NCBI RefSeq assembly: GCF_017591425.1
Contig: NW_024464918.1
Coordinates: 29,416,001-29,480,000, forward strand
Origin: Ochotona curzoniae
Taxonomy: Eukaryota > Chordata > Mammalia > Lagomorpha > Ochotonidae
Length of the DNA: 64,000 nucleotides
Direction: 5' to 3'
Part shown: positions 1-12,102 of the stretch, one piece after another
How positions within the stretch are numbered: position 1 is the stretch's first letter
Layout of the letters: each line of letters starts with the position of its first letter
Notes under the pieces: model-generated
The model's input: the letters and a program-made list of their open reading frames with translations, nothing else
Told to the model about the DNA's origin: nothing
The model's database searches: none
Translations under genes and position numbers: made by a program

Positions 1-59
1 TTTGTTAAGCAAGACATCTGTTGAAGAACACTTCTTCTGTCTAGTAATTCAGACACTGA

Positions 60-345
60 TTAAAACGCTTGCATTCCATATCCGGGTACTAGGGTTAGAA
101 GATTTCCAACTCAGGCTCCGCATTCCAGCTTTCCGCTATTGTACATGCTGAGAGGCAGCAGGTGATTGGTCAAGTGCTTTGGCCCCACCCACCCATGTAG
201 AGAGCTGAATTTTGTTCCCGGATCCTGGCCTTGTGACTTGGTCCAGCCCTACCCATGGAATCATATGAGGAACAAACAGTAGATAGAAGTGTTCTTTCTG
301 TCTATCTCCCTGTGCCTTTCTCTAAAATTAATAAAGGAATAAAAT
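60..345 (+). mobile_element. Old C-SINE
   Basis: Degraded sense copy. Recognisable blocks are the core near 165-185 (CAAGTGCTTTGG), 'CCTGGCCTTGTGACTTGG', and a pyrimidine-rich end followed by an ATTAATAAAGGAATAAA tail. The 5' end is poorly defined. Confidence 0.6.
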
Positions 346-355
346 GTCCAACTAT

Positions 356-475
356 TGAAATAAAGGGCATAAAAGTGAAAATATTCAGATATGCATGAAG
401 CCAGAAGCACAATGAAAAAAAATTATAAATAAAAACATCACTTTTATGCCCTTTATTTCAGGATGAAAATATTCA
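356..475. repeat. Perfect 22-bp inverted repeat with overlapping direct repeat
   Basis: Positions 356-377 (starting TGAAATAAAGGG) and 439-460 (ending CCCTTTATTTCA) are exact reverse complements of each other, separated by 61 bp. A 12-bp direct repeat TGAAAATATTCA occurs at 376-387 and again at 464-475, just outside the right arm. The transcript could fold into a stem. It resembles a local template-switch rearrangement or a small palindromic element. Confidence 0.85.
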
Positions 476-711
476 CTTCCTTTCTTTCTCAAAGGTGATT
501 GCTGTCTGATAGTATTTCACTCCTCTGAGCAGGAAAAAGTCAGACCATAGAGGGAGGTGCTTTTGATATAACATCTTTTCCCATATATCTGACTTAACAA
601 CATCAACAAGAAATAGCAAAACTGACTACCTTGAAAATAGATATGAAACTCTCCCAGCCTCACGTCTGAAAAGGAAATAGGAATGAGGTTTTAGCATAAT
701 AATTAGGTTGC
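461..711. other. Unassigned intergenic
   Basis: Nothing recognised apart from the direct repeat noted at 464-475. Confidence 0.5.
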
Positions 712-1010
712 CATTTGAGGTACCCCCATCCCAGATGGGAGTGCCTTGTTCAAGTGCCAATGACTCCACTTTCAATGTGGAGAAGGTTATGGCTGTGTGG
801 TTGGGCCCCTGTCACTCCCTTTGGAGACTCAAGCTGACTTCCATGCTCTGGGCTTTGATCTGGCCTGGCATGGTTCTGTGGACATTTAGGAAGTGAAGCA
901 GTGGATAAAAGATTTTCTCTTCCCCCCCCCAACCCCCGTCTCCCATGCTCTTTATCTTTGTTTCTCTCTCTCTTTCTTATAAACTGTAAGTAAATAAATA
1001 AGATAGACAT
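712..1010 (+). mobile_element. Old C-SINE
   Basis: Sense copy with the 'CCCATCCCAGATGGGAGTG' head, a GGGCCCCTGTCACTCCC core, a C-rich run at 924-940 and a CTCTCTCTCTTTC end before a TAAATAAATAAG tail. Confidence 0.6.
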
Positions 1011-1144
1011 TACACCCAGAGCACATGCCCAACAACCTGCAGTTTTCACGTGCTGTCACTCAACAGCCTAGAGCTGGTGATCATAATTTCATCAGAATTC
1101 CATGAAATGTGCCAGGATGCTTATAAGGACTTGTGGACAAGCAG

Positions 1145-1320
1145 TTAATCTCTGGATTTGAGTCCTGGCTCTGTGATGAGTTTCAAATTGTTGCTGATGT
1201 ACACCCAGGAAGGCAGTGCAGTGGAGTAATTGGGATGCCTGCAATGAGTTCTAAACTCCTAGCTTCAACACCTGATCAGCCCTGGTCATTGCAAGCATTT
1301 GAGAAGTGAACCAGTTAATC
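1145..1320 (+). mobile_element. Old C-SINE fragment
   Basis: Diverged sense copy: TTTGAGTCCTGGCTCTG (B-box region), then GGAAGGCAGTGCAGTGGAG, and near the end CATTTGAGAAGTGAACCAG. The tail is missing. Confidence 0.5.
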
Positions 1321-4154
1321 TCCAGGGATTTCGAGAGGTCTTCTTGGACCAAACTCCACGTGGAATCTCCTCTGTCCTGCGCTGTGTCCTTCTTCACAGT
1401 GAGATTCTGATCATCACTTCTCTTTCATTCTCCAAGAAGGCCGTACTACGAAGTCAATACATTTCAATACAGACAAACCATTCTTTAAAATGATGGCTGT
1501 CTAAAAAATGGGGAGTCCATAAAAGAAAAACGCCAGATCTGGCACAGGCTGTCAAACGTATTTTTAATGACAACAGGTGAAATTCACTGTGTCACATAGT
1601 GCCTTTTGTGAAACATATGAATGGGATTTTTGAATGATGGTAAATATTGCTCCAGTATGGAACAGAACAGATTTCTCCGTAAACTAAATGACACTTCCGT
1701 GTTGCGATTGCCTTTTTACTAAACGAAGAGAACTGGTAGAGCCCATCAAAATCAAACAAAGAGGATTTGAAACTAGCCCTCATTTTAAAAAACCGAAGGA
1801 TCAACACAGCGTTCCAAGGATAAGGATGCTTGGAGCAGGCCAGGAGTAGGCAGAGATGGGCCACCGTAGGGTGGCGGAGGAGGCCTTTGGGAAACTCAGT
1901 GGGGAGGAAAACATCCTACTTCTGGCCATTTCTAGTTGTAACAATATTTGGTTTTTCTTCTGCATCCCAACCACTGCCTCTGCATGTTCAACTATCCTGT
2001 TGATTTGTTTCCTTGAGCCTACACATCAAAAGTAGTTTTGGCAGTAAGTTAATATGTACCCTGCCAAACCACAGAAAAACTTGTGTTAGATTAAACCAAA
2101 AAAAAAAAAAAAAAAAAAGAGTTTTTGAAAATTTTAAGTCTTTCTGTCAGTAGAAGTCTTTGTTGCAAATGCTGGAAAATCCAACTGTAACTTGCCTGAT
2201 TAATGAAAATAATGTATTGGTTCATACCTCTGAAGGCTCTGGGCCTGGGCTTCACCCATAGCTTGAAAGAGGGGATTATGCAATGTTATAGGAGCTTATT
2301 GATGTCGAAATATCACTGTGTTGATGTCTGTATTTTGCTTCATCCTGATACATCTCCCGTCAGGCCCCACATCCATAAATCACTAGATTCTTGGGAAATG
2401 TACATTACCTTCTTTCTCAGAAGTCCTGCCAGCATCCCCTCATGTCTGCTTAACTCTGATTTCATTAAATGCCCCAAACTGACACTTACTTGGCAACAGC
2501 AATGGAATATGCCAATCAGTTTCCTTGGTTTTCCCCTGGACCAGAAGAAACAGTCAGTCTATCACAATTATGCTAACGCATAGGGAAATGACTCCCTTTG
2601 CAAAACGAGGTACTAGAAGAAATGGGACTTATGCTGGGCAGAAACAAGAGTCCATTGTGATACAATGTCATGTTATAGAAAGATCATTTGAATATTGTTT
2701 GCGTCTTTTCAGTTGAGAAGCAGAGTCGTTCAGATGCACAAGCAGCTGTGATCTGAAACACATTATAGAAGGAACAAGCCAGACCACTTGGACACCTGGT
2801 AAGATGATGCTTTTATTCCTTAGTCACTGTGTGTTCTCTCCAAGCTTGTCTCCTGCGGCGTCCAGCTTCATTCATTGGCTGTTCTTTACTGCCATACCTT
2901 GATCTCAATCCCTACTGCCTAGCCAGTCAGTTCTCTTCATTCTCTGCTAATATCCCCTCTTCCAAGGCCAAATTCATAACAATCTTCTCCATGAAGCAAC
3001 TCAGAAATACTTCTCCTTTGACCTAAATTTTTCAGAATTGTTAGGTTCAATTTTGCAGTCTTACCAATACTTCCCATCCTCTGAATCACGGAAGGTGTCA
3101 CTTGGTGGCAGTGCTCATGCCTGCTGATATTGAATATGGTCCTAGAGTTCTCAGTGTAGCACTCCTGGAAGACCCTATGAATCCAGTTTTCTCATATAAG
3201 AAAGCTGATTGGATAGATACTTAGCATTTTATTCTGTCTTTTTTGCACATGCAACCCTAAGAGCTTATATCTGAAGCGCGTAAGACTTTGCCCCTAGATG
3301 TTTAAGGAGTACATGGGGAATGGACTTTAACTGAATGGAGGAAACCCTGCAGGTAAGTTTGTGACAGTGATCCAGAGCTCATTATGCAGTAAGGCATACC
3401 TTTCCATGGGGAGTGTTTAAAACCTGAGCATTCAGTTTCCTCTCCCCAAGCATCATATTCACAAAATGTGAAATAAAATCTTAATGTACATAAAAGGTTT
3501 CCCTGAAGAAATAGCTGGGAACTATTTAAACAAGATATTGGGGCTTAACTATTCCTGATTCCAAGAAATAACACATTTTTACATATTCATTTATATAGGA
3601 AATACAAACTATGGTAAGTGGTATATTTTGGGGAAGAGGTTGTAAATCTATTATCATAACTTGGTTTTTAGCGAATGACTTCAAGGATTGTAGACAGTAA
3701 TTTTACCTTCTTTTTAAGCTGTGGTTTTAGATGACCTTATACTGTTGGGAATGGCAGCATTTTACAGGCCAAACATGATAACATAAAATCCTGTTAGAGA
3801 TTATAGTCTGAACAACAGAGGGAGTAATGTTTGCTACTCTGTAAAATCTCAGCCCAGGAAACTCCTAAAAGCTGATTGAGCAGAAGATGCTGCAAGTCGT
3901 ATTAGACCTATTCCTGGTCAAGGTCAGTCCTCAGTGGCTGCTGCAACTCAGGACTGTTGGCTAGGAATCTCACAGCTCATTCACCACTGGGTAGCAAAGC
4001 TACCAGTTACATCCTTGAGAATCTGGGCAGATTAGTCATTTAGCCTCATATCATCAACAACACTTCACCCATCTCATGTCACTTCACAGTTTTCACTTAA
4101 ACGTTGTGGAAGACACTATGAACTTTTATGTCATAATATAAACTTTCAAGATTA
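1321..4154. other. Unassigned intergenic (2.8 kb)
   Basis: No gene or firm repeat recognised. There is a run of 21 A at 2098-2118, possibly the tail of a decayed retroposon read on the + strand. The part from about 1560 to 1870 is not repeat-like and could be conserved non-coding DNA, which only a cross-species alignment could show. A 126-codon open frame at 2203-2583 shows no recognisable protein features. Confidence 0.5.
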
Positions 4155-4448
4155 TGTATTTTATTATTTTTTTCATTTTCTTTGAAAGGCAAAGAGGGAG
4201 AGAAAGTTAGAGATTTTTCCTTCTACTAACTCAGTCGCCAAATAGGCTAGGGCAAAGTCAGAAGTCTGAATCTCATTGCTGGTCTGCCCCGTAGATAGCA
4301 CAAGCCCAACTATTGTGCCATCGTCTACTGCCTCCATGGTACACATTAACAGGAAGTTGGACTGGAAGTAGAGTAGCCAGTGCTCAAACTAGATACAGAA
4401 TGCAGACATGCCAAGCAGAGATTTAACCACCATGCCAGACACCACCCC
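4155..4448 (-). mobile_element. Old C-SINE
   Basis: Antisense copy beginning with a T-rich tail, GAAAGGCAAAGAGGGAGAG, TCCTTCTACTAACTCA, then ending TTTAACCACCATGCCAGACACC. Confidence 0.7.
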
Positions 4449-4834
4449 AAGTTTTATGCACCTTTTATTAGTAAATACTTTTCCACACCCACCACTAAGA
4501 CACTTCTAAATAGGACATGCATCATGCTTTTTCATACAGATGGCATTTCATTGCATCCATGTAATTGATGAAGGAACACTCTCCCCACCGGAGAAATGCA
4601 AAAGGAAAGATGCACAGCCCCTGATAAGAAAACAGATCCAGTCAGCAGGTGCCAATGGCTCCTAACATCCCCTAACATAGGGAACTTTATAGAGGATGGT
4701 TCAGATCATCAACATCTGAACATCATGGTTAATTTTAGCGTTACTGGAAACAAGGGCAGGCATTTGACACAACTTGTGATACCCACGTCTCATATTCGAA
4801 TAAAGGGTTAGAGACCTGATTCTTATTAATACAC

Positions 4835-5045
4835 ATCCTGGAAATAACGGCTCAAGTAATTGAGTCCCTGCCACCCGTGTAGAAAGAAAGCATGGATTGA
4901 GTTTCTGATCCAGTTTTGTTCAGCCTTAGTCACCTGGGCACCTGAGGATTGAACCAGCAGAGTGCACTTACATGCTGACTCTCCATCTCTCTTTGTCTCG
5001 CTCTCCTTCTCCCTCTCTCTCCCTTCCTTCCAAATAAGTGAAAGT
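4835..5045 (+). mobile_element. C-SINE 3' part
   Basis: Sense copy truncated at its 5' end: TGAGTCCCTGCCACCCGTGT, GATTGAACCAGCAGAG, a CTCTCCTTCTCCCTCTCTCT block and CCAAATAAGTG. Confidence 0.65.
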
Positions 5046-6239
5046 ATGTGATGCAAACTGTATGTGAGATACCAAGGTGATTTTTAAAAAATATATCATC
5101 ATCTGAAAAATTATTCTAAAACTGAGTGGTTTAAAACACTATGAATATTCATGATCTCATACAGTACCTCTGAATTGGGACTTGAGATGTGCATTGGCTC
5201 CTGGTTCTAGTCCGAGGACTCTCCGGAGGTTACAGTTATCTAAGGGATAACTGGATAGAGGCTGGAGGATATACTTCCAAGACGTGGTGCTCACCTGGCT
5301 TTTGGCAGGAGGCCTGCGTTTTCCACATGACCTCTATCACCCATTGACGTTTGCAGCTTGCTTCCTGCAGGTTGAAAGATCCAAAAGGGACAGGAGAAGA
5401 TGCCTCAAAGCTTCCATGACCTATCTCCGTCAGTATAACATGTCATTGTTTCAGTCAAGTGCTGTTGCTTGCTAAGTGAGTCCTCCCATGCGTTATGACA
5501 GATGACTGCACAAGGGCGTGAATGTGAGAAAGTGGGGGTCACTGGATGATCCGAAAGACTGGCTTCCACCAATGATGATGGGGGCAATCCAGGGAAGCAT
5601 TCATGCCCCCTTCTCCATAAAAGCTGTTCTATGATTTAATCAAATCTCTAGGTCTAACTACAAGTTTATGGGGAATACAGCATAGATGAAGAATGGGTAG
5701 AGAGGCAGTTAAGCAACAGCACAGGGAAGCTACCCCTAACTTTCAGAATATAGAACAATCTAAAAAGAAAGGCTTTGTTTCATCAGCCAATAGACTGTGG
5801 GCAGGGGAAGGTATTTGAGCACAAGGAATAGTTATGGATGAAAAGAGATTTAACAGATTTAATGAGGAAAATTAAAAAGACTGAAGCAAATGCATTGTCA
5901 AAAGATTTCTTTTGTACATTTCATGGACTGGGTATTAAGAAACTGCTCAGTATGTTTAGTAGGATAATAACACTGTGGGTGAGTGCACTTAATGTTCTTA
6001 TTTCTTATCATTATATGCTGAAGTATTTACAGTCAAAATGCTGTGATGTCTGGAATTTGTTTTTAAAACAATCCAGAAAAAATAAATATTTGAGGGGATG
6101 GATGGGAACATTGGCAAAAATGTAGAAATTGTTGATGCAGGCTGATGGGGTTGTGGGATTCATTTTATTACTCTTTGTAGCTTTGGTTCTGTTTGAAAAT
6201 CTCCAGTTTTAAGCATCTGGATGTTTAAAGTTAATCAGG
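5046..6239. other. Unassigned intergenic (1.2 kb)
   Basis: No repeat or gene recognised. A 95-codon open frame at 5838-6125 is AT-rich and has no recognisable protein features. Confidence 0.5.
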
Positions 6240-8095
6240 ATAGTTAACATCAGCTAGCAGTGCCCAGAGAGGCAGACTGCAAGCCTTCAGACTGAACTGG
6301 GCTCCCTGAAGTGAAGGAGTGGTCATCCTTCTCTTCCGTGGCTATAAAGGAGCCTGCAGCCATAAGAAGATAGACCAGGCAAACCAGGCCTGGCAGGCTC
6401 ACAACACCTGTAGGCCTGCCTGTGAACTGGGTTAGCAGGAGAGCCAGGATGGGCTAACCGACTGTATCCACTGGTACACACATGAGCTAGAGTAAGTGCA
6501 GGTTGGTCGGGCTTTGCCACAGCATCAGCTGGCAAGTGCTGGGGCTGGGAGCAAATTCTGTCAAGCTAAATTGCAGTACACCTGGAGAGTGCAAGATCTG
6601 CAGCTGGGAGTGGGCAGTAGGGAAACGGTGGGTACCTCTCTGATGGGCTGCAACTCCCATGGTGAGCATGAGAACCACGGCTGGGGATGGAACTGGCTAG
6701 ACAGGCAGTGGCACCTACTGGCACAAGTGTGAGCTGGATAGTGGGGTAGGCTGAGTTGAGCTAGGCTTCTGTAGCCATTGATATGTACGAGAGATGAATG
6801 GGATGTGAAACAGACTGGGCCAGTTTGCTGCATATATTCGCAAGCACAGGAACCAGGGCTGAGAGCAAGCCTAGTGAGGGTTATTTTGGTCATTCCAACT
6901 AGTCTACAGTCTCTGCTGGTGTACGTGAGGGCCAAGTGTGTGGTGGGCAGGATTGGGCTGAGCCGCAGCACCCATTGGTTTACATATGAGATGGGGCTGG
7001 AGACAGAACTGACCCAGCAATTGCAACTACCAATGTGTGCATAGGCTGGTATGGGTGATGGGCTGAGCCAGAATCCATACTAGCAAGAACACACACGAGG
7101 GCCTGGTGCGATAGTGTAGTGGTTAAAGTCCTCACCTTGCACGTGTTGGGGATCCCATATGGGTCGCCCATTCTAATCCCGGTGGCCCCACTTCCCATCC
7201 ACCTCCCTGCCTGTAGCCTGGGAAAGCAGTCGAGGACAGCCCAAATCCTTGTGACCCGGCACCCACATGGGACACCCAGAATAGCTCCTGGCTCCTGGCT
7301 TTGGATTGGCTCAGCTCCAGCCATTGCACTCGTTTAGGGAATGAACCATCGGACGGAAGATCTTCCTCTCTGTCTGTCCTCCTCTCTGTATATCCACCTT
7401 TCCAATAAAAATAAATAAATCTTTAAAAAAAAAAAAAAAAAAAGAACATGCACGAGCCAGGACTGGGATCACTTCAGATGAGGTTTCTTTGGGGATTCAA
7501 CCCCAACTGCTAGACTCAGAGCCATGGGGAGAATCGCAGAAATCTGTGGTCTGACCATGGAGTACATTTCAGAACTGGGCCTGCTCAGTGGCTTAGATGG
7601 AGGAGTAGATGGCAAACCCAGATGCACACAGATGTGGCAGTCTATTGGGGCCTGCAGAGAACATCTGGTACCATAGCAAGGGAAGGAGGGCAGAACAGAT
7701 TGGCCAACTACCCCAGCCAAGTGTTGGCTCCAAATATCTGGGTGATTAGAGACTCTAAGGTGAACTATGTCAGCCAGTGGACCTTGGAAGGATTTCCTCA
7801 GCCTTGAATTGGCAAGATTGACAGCATTTCAGAATTACTGAAACCATTTAAGCAGAAACCTCAGAGCATGTTCCACATCAGGGACCCTGAGATGACATTA
7901 GCTGACCGTTCCCCATCCCCAGGTACAGAGGCAGTTGGGAGGCTGGGTACAGCTTCTCCCATATCTCCCCACTTCTCCCAGATACAGGAAGAAAAAGAAA
8001 ATTTGTAAACAACAGTTTCACCCACGTTGCCCTAATGCTCGACCTTCCCTCCCTGATCAACTATATAAACATCATAAAAATAAAATTAAAAAAAT
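6240..8095 (+). mobile_element. Lagomorph retroelement 3' region with degenerate tandem domain (copy A), probably L1 3' UTR
   Basis: The left part (about 6240-7100) is a run of decayed units of about 55-75 bp. They share a 'CCACTGGTNNACGTGAG' type motif (6470, 6715, 6775, 6915, 6975, 7033, 7085) followed by 'GGGCTGGG' type sequence. The right part (7457-8095) is unique sequence ending in an A-rich tail (CATAAAAATAAAATTAAAAA). The element is split by a young C-SINE at 7100-7441. It is homologous to copy B (10821-11131) and, in reverse, to copy C (12103-13215). It has no open reading frame of its own. I believe the family is the 3' UTR of a lagomorph L1, but a separate non-autonomous retroposon is possible. 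Confidence 0.65.
7100..7441 (+). mobile_element. Young full-length C-SINE inside copy A
   Basis: Complete sense copy from GCCTGGTGCGATAGTGTAG through GTCGAGGACAGCCC to a long A tail. It is flanked by a 15-bp TSD: AAGAACACACACGAG (7085-7099) and AAGAACATGCACGAG (7442-7456), two mismatches, both transitions. Confidence 0.95.
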
Positions 8096-8164
8096 TTAAG
8101 AAGAAGATGGACCAGAATGCAAGCAGAGGGTGAAATGGCAGAGCTTTCAGTTTAAGAGTGCGTC

Positions 8165-8470
8165 CTAGTTTGTTTCCTGTTGCTGTAACTAAATATCACA
8201 GCCTGGGCCATTTGTAAAGGAAAGAGCTTATCGTAGCTCAAAGTTGAAGGGCAGCATCTGGTGAGGATCTTTTTGCTGGTGAGCACTCTGCCAAGGTCCC
8301 TCATGGTACATGGCACACAAAGCAAGCATCCTAGCTCATGTCTCTTCCTCTCCTTCCGGATCCACTAATGCAAACTTCATGATCTCTTCCCTCATGATCT
8401 CTGCTTACCCTAACGGACTTCCAAAGCCCTCTACCTCCAACACTTGGCCTCCAGGGGACAAGCCCAAGCG
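8165..8470 (+). repeat. Ancient mammalian repeat, family not named
   Basis: The stretch starts TTTGTTTCCTGTTGCTGTAAC, then CACAGCCTGGGCCATTTGTAAAG and GCAGCATCTGGTGAGGATC, and ends near CTCCAGGGGACAAGCCC. This matches a common eutherian repeat remembered as 'CTGTTGCTATAACAAAATACC...GACTGGGTAATTTATAAAG...GGCCCCACCTC'. The class is not assigned with confidence. Confidence 0.55.
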
Positions 8471-9687
8471 ACAGCCAGGGCCGTTGCACAGGCCTGCATG
8501 CAGTGACGGTCATGCCTCTTCTGGGAAAATGCCAGGAAAGGAGCAAGGGAGGGAAAATCCTAAACTGATAGGAAGCCACATCCTCCCATAGCCTGCAGTC
8601 ACTTCCTGTCCCATCCCCACTATTTCCTGTGTAACTTCCTTCTCCACAGTAACACTTCCTTACTGCTTTTGAATGAGTTTCTTCTAATGTTTCAACTCTG
8701 GATTGCCTAAAATTCATTATTTTTCATTTTGTTTAGAGCCTAACATTTACTTCTTTTTTATTTAAAACCGTTTAAAGTTTATATTTATCAGTCTTTGACC
8801 AGCCTCATTGTTGAAGTATAGCCTCCTGACATTTACTTCTGAGGGTACTAGGAAAAGAAGAGAATGAAGATAATAGTTGCTTTTAATTATCCTTTCACTC
8901 TCTATCTCTCATAGAAATATTTTGACAGTAATTTCAAGTTGGGACACATCTTGATAAACTTAGCGAAAGCCACAATATAAATATCAAGTGATAACTATCA
9001 TGAAGATAAATCAAGGGTCGAAAAAGTAAATGAAGAAGGAATTTGATTTGTTATTTTTAATCACCCTCTGAAAGCATTTGTATGAACTTCACTAAAAGGG
9101 CTCATAGCTGACTTAGAAGTTTGCTTAAAATGCTTATATCTTCCCCAAATTTCCTGGATGTAAGCATTATCAGTTAGAAAACTCTTCATTATTCATGAAC
9201 AAGAGAAGAACATTGTTTTAGGAAGTAGGAAGCCTCAGAAGAAATCATCACAGAATTTGTTTTGTCAGATGCCTGTTACTGAAAGGTTGAATTTTATTCC
9301 AAAATAAAACGGATTTTCCTGGCTTATCATGGTTCAGAAAGAAAAAAAAATCCTGATGGTCAGCTTCAGGTATGATCTGCCATTGAATGTAAAGTTTTCC
9401 AGAAAAGGGAGAAGCAGTAAGTTTCAGTTCCCATAACGAAAATAAAGTTGGTCACATGACTAACTGTTCCAAGCGTATACAATGCCTTTGGAGAATTTTA
9501 AAATTTTTTCCCGGGGCTTCGGTAATAGGGTTGTAACAATAAGGTCTGATAAGTGAGTTTAAATCTGGAGATCTCTGAAAATAAAGGCACTAGTAAAATT
9601 TAAACTGATTTCAAACTGATCACTTGGGGATTATATAGAACTGTGAATGCAAATTTAATTAAACCATGGTACTCAAGAGAAAACAGC
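8471..9687. other. Unassigned intergenic (1.2 kb)
   Basis: AT-rich, with no recognised gene or repeat. Confidence 0.5.
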
Positions 9688-9716
9688 TAAACAAACAAAC
9701 AAACAAACAAACAAAA
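9688..9716. repeat. (AAAC)n microsatellite
   Basis: About seven tandem AAAC units. Confidence 0.95.
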
Positions 9717-9869
9717 ACATGCTGGTTTTCTTTCCAAAGGGGCCAGCTTCCAAAACTTGCAGCAAATCAGACTATGTGTGCCCAGGCAGGTTTGGCGTCT
9801 CCCTGGGCTGCAGCTCGGGACATCTGCTGCTGTCTGCCCATTTTACCTGGGAACCTATTGGAGATACAG

Positions 9870-10145
9870 GCTGTCTGTGATGCCACATCCCAGGGCAGCA
9901 ACAGTTCATCCCAGCTTGCTCCACTTCCCATCCAGCTCCATGCCCATGGCTTGGGAAAGCAGCAAGGGATGGCCCAAGTCCTTGGGACCAGCACCCACGT
10001 AGAAAACCCAGAAGCACCTGGTTCCCAACTTCAGGCCAGTTCTAGATCGGCCATTGTGGCTGGTTGGGGAGTGAACCAGTGAAGGGAAGATCTTTCTTTT
10101 TCTCTCTTCCTGTCACTCTGGCATTCAAACAAATAATCTTTACCT
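9870..10145 (+). mobile_element. C-SINE, 5' end eroded
   Basis: Sense copy: CCACTTCCCATCCAGCTCC, GGAAAGCAGCAAGGGATGG, GTTGGGGAGTGAACCAGTG and the tail CAAACAAATAATCTTTACC. Confidence 0.85.
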
Positions 10146-10680
10146 ACCATGTTCTTGGATCAGCAGGATCAACATCATCAAAATGTTTGTATTACTGAAA
10201 GTAACATACAGATTCAACACATTCCCAATCAAAACCCAACAACGTTCTTCTCAAAAATATAAGATGATACGAAAGTTCACCTGGAAACAAGAGACCATGA
10301 ATACCCAAAGCTATCCTGAAAAATAAAAATCAAGCTGGAGGAATCATAATTTCATACCTCAAGACATTCTACAGAGCAGTGGTCATCAAAACACTCTGGT
10401 ATTAGCTGAAACGAAGAAGATCAGTGGAACAGAATAGAAACCCCAGGAAGGAGCCCATACATGTATAAACAACTAATCTTTGACAAGAAAGCTGAAAACA
10501 ATCCAGAGAAAAAGCCTGACCTCTTCAACAAATGCATTTGGGATACTTGGATAGCAGCCTGCAGAAGTAAGAAGCAGGACCCCCACCTGTCACGTTATAC
10601 AAAACTCGGCTCTGAATGGTTCAAGGACCTATATCTGTACCAGAAACCATCAAACTATTAGAGGAAAACATAGACCCAGA
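10146..10680 (+). mobile_element. L1 (LINE-1) ORF2 C-terminal fragment, degraded
   Basis: DNA collinear with the C-terminal part of mammalian L1 ORF2, the reverse-transcriptase protein needed for retrotransposition. From about 10461 one frame reads Y-K-Q-L-I-F-D-K-K, then F-N-K-C-I-W-D-T-W and Y-T-K-L-G-S-E-W-F-K-D-L, the conserved block downstream of the RT core. Upstream the frame is broken by stops (for example near 10259 and 10323), so the copy is dead. It stops abruptly at 10680 against a SINE fragment, well short of the usual ORF2 end. Confidence 0.9.
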
Positions 10681-10683
10681 ATA

Positions 10684-10813
10684 AACTCCTGGCTCCTGGC
10701 TTCAGGCCAGCCCAAATGCAGCTGTTGCCAGCCATTTGGGGATTAAACCAGTAGACGGATCTCAATCTCTGGCTCTCCTTTCTTTGTAACTCTGGCTTTT
10801 AAATAAAAATAAA
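10684..10813 (+). mobile_element. C-SINE 3' fragment
   Basis: Starts mid-element at CTCCTGGCTCCTGGCTTCAG and runs to the TAAATAAAAATAAATT tail. Its tail is the insertion target of copy B. Confidence 0.85.
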
Positions 10814-10820
10814 TTATTCA

Positions 10821-11131
10821 GTTTCTTTGGAGATCCCTCCAACTGAACTGCTGATCTCAGAACCCCCACCATGAAGAAACTATGTCAGCCAGTGGATTCT
10901 GAATAGGTTTCATCGCAATTGGAACAGCAAGATTGGCAGCAATTCGCACCTGTTGAACTATCAAAACTGCTTGAACAGGACCCTTGGAGCGTGCCTCACA
11001 TCAGAGACTGGGGATGGGTGGGAGGCTGGGTCGGCTTTTCCCTTTGTTTCTCCCCTGACCCCAAATACAAAGGAAAAAAATGACATTAGTGTGGAAACAA
11101 TGGTATTACCCACTTAAAAAATAAACAAAAT
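10821..11131 (+). mobile_element. Lagomorph retroelement 3' region (copy B), 5'-truncated insertion
   Basis: Homologous to the distal part of copy A (TATGTCAGCCAGTGGA, GCAAGATTGGCAGCA, TGGGAGGCTGGGT) and ending in an A-rich tail. It is flanked by a perfect 15-bp duplication AAAATAAATTATTCA at 10806-10820 and 11132-11146. 5' truncation, an A-rich 3' end and a TSD are the marks of LINE-type target-primed insertion. Confidence 0.75.
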
Positions 11132-11159
11132 AAAATAAATTATTCATTAAAAGAAAAAG

Positions 11160-11515
11160 AGATACAGGCTGGAAGACCCCAGCCTACTAAATCGGAAGCT
11201 GGGCCTTTACAGTGCCCACCCCACAAGTCACAGGGTCCCATCACAGTGCCCACCGTGCACTCTGAATGTTACCCACCTCCTGTTTGCATCTACTTCTCTG
11301 TGATGTTGCCTCCTTGGTTCCAGTGTTCTCCAGCCTGAAGACAGTTACTACCCCTGCAGCTGACCTGCACTCTCAGATCAAACGCCAGCCCAGACCTACC
11401 ACCTGGGCTGTGAGCTCCTGCAGAGCAAGGAACAGATCAAAATCCTATCTAGATCCATGTTAGGACCTGCCACTTAACAGAAACTCAAATAGTTTTGCAG
11501 AATACAATAGATGAC
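11160..11515 (+). repeat. Possible L2-like fragment
   Basis: Contains CTGGGCTGTGAGCTCCTGCAGAGCAAGGAAC, reminiscent of the 3' end of LINE2 elements, followed by CACTTAACAGAAACTCAAATA. The upstream part is unassigned. Confidence 0.35.
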
Positions 11516-11784
11516 TAAGAACACAACTTTGGTATCAACCTGAGGTGAGTATCAAGTCTCACTCCTCTTATTAGTCACGAGATTTTAAATACATAGCTGA
11601 ATTTCTCCAAATCCCATTAAAATAGGAGTCTCATATCTGAATTCTTGGGATGATGACACAAACTTAAATGCTCCTGGCATAACACATGCAATTCTGTCTT
11701 AAGGTCTCTGGGGTTTTAACATATGTTACTAAAAAGCGGTACTATATTTTTCATTTTTTAAAGAAGTTGGATGCCTTCTTAAAG

Positions 11785-12102
11785 AGAGATTTATTAATTT
11801 TTATTGGAAATGCAGTTTTATGGTGAGAAGGAGAGACAAAGATCTTCCATTCTCTGGTTTACTACCTAAATGCCGGTAACAGCCTAAGCTAAGCTGATTG
11901 AAAGCCAGCAACCAAAAGCTTCTCCCAGGTCTCCTATGTCAGTGCAGGGTCCCAGGGTTTGGGCCATCCTCTGATGCTTTCCCAGGCCATAAGTACGGAT
12001 CTGAGTGGGAAGTAGAGCACCCACGATATGAACCAGTATCCCTATGGGGTGCTGATGCTTAAAAGGGGAAAATTAGCCAACTGAACCGTGGAGTTGGGCC
12101 CT
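11785..12102 (-). mobile_element. C-SINE
   Basis: Antisense copy from ATTTTTATTGGAAATGCAG through CTTTCCCAGGCCATAAG to GTGGAGTTGGGCCC. It abuts the poly-T (poly-A of copy C) at 12103. Confidence 0.9.

Noticed and set aside
6240..7100. Degenerate repeat array considered as a CRISPR-like array
   Set aside because: Units are contiguous and diverged with no constant repeat or unique spacers, and the genome is mammalian.
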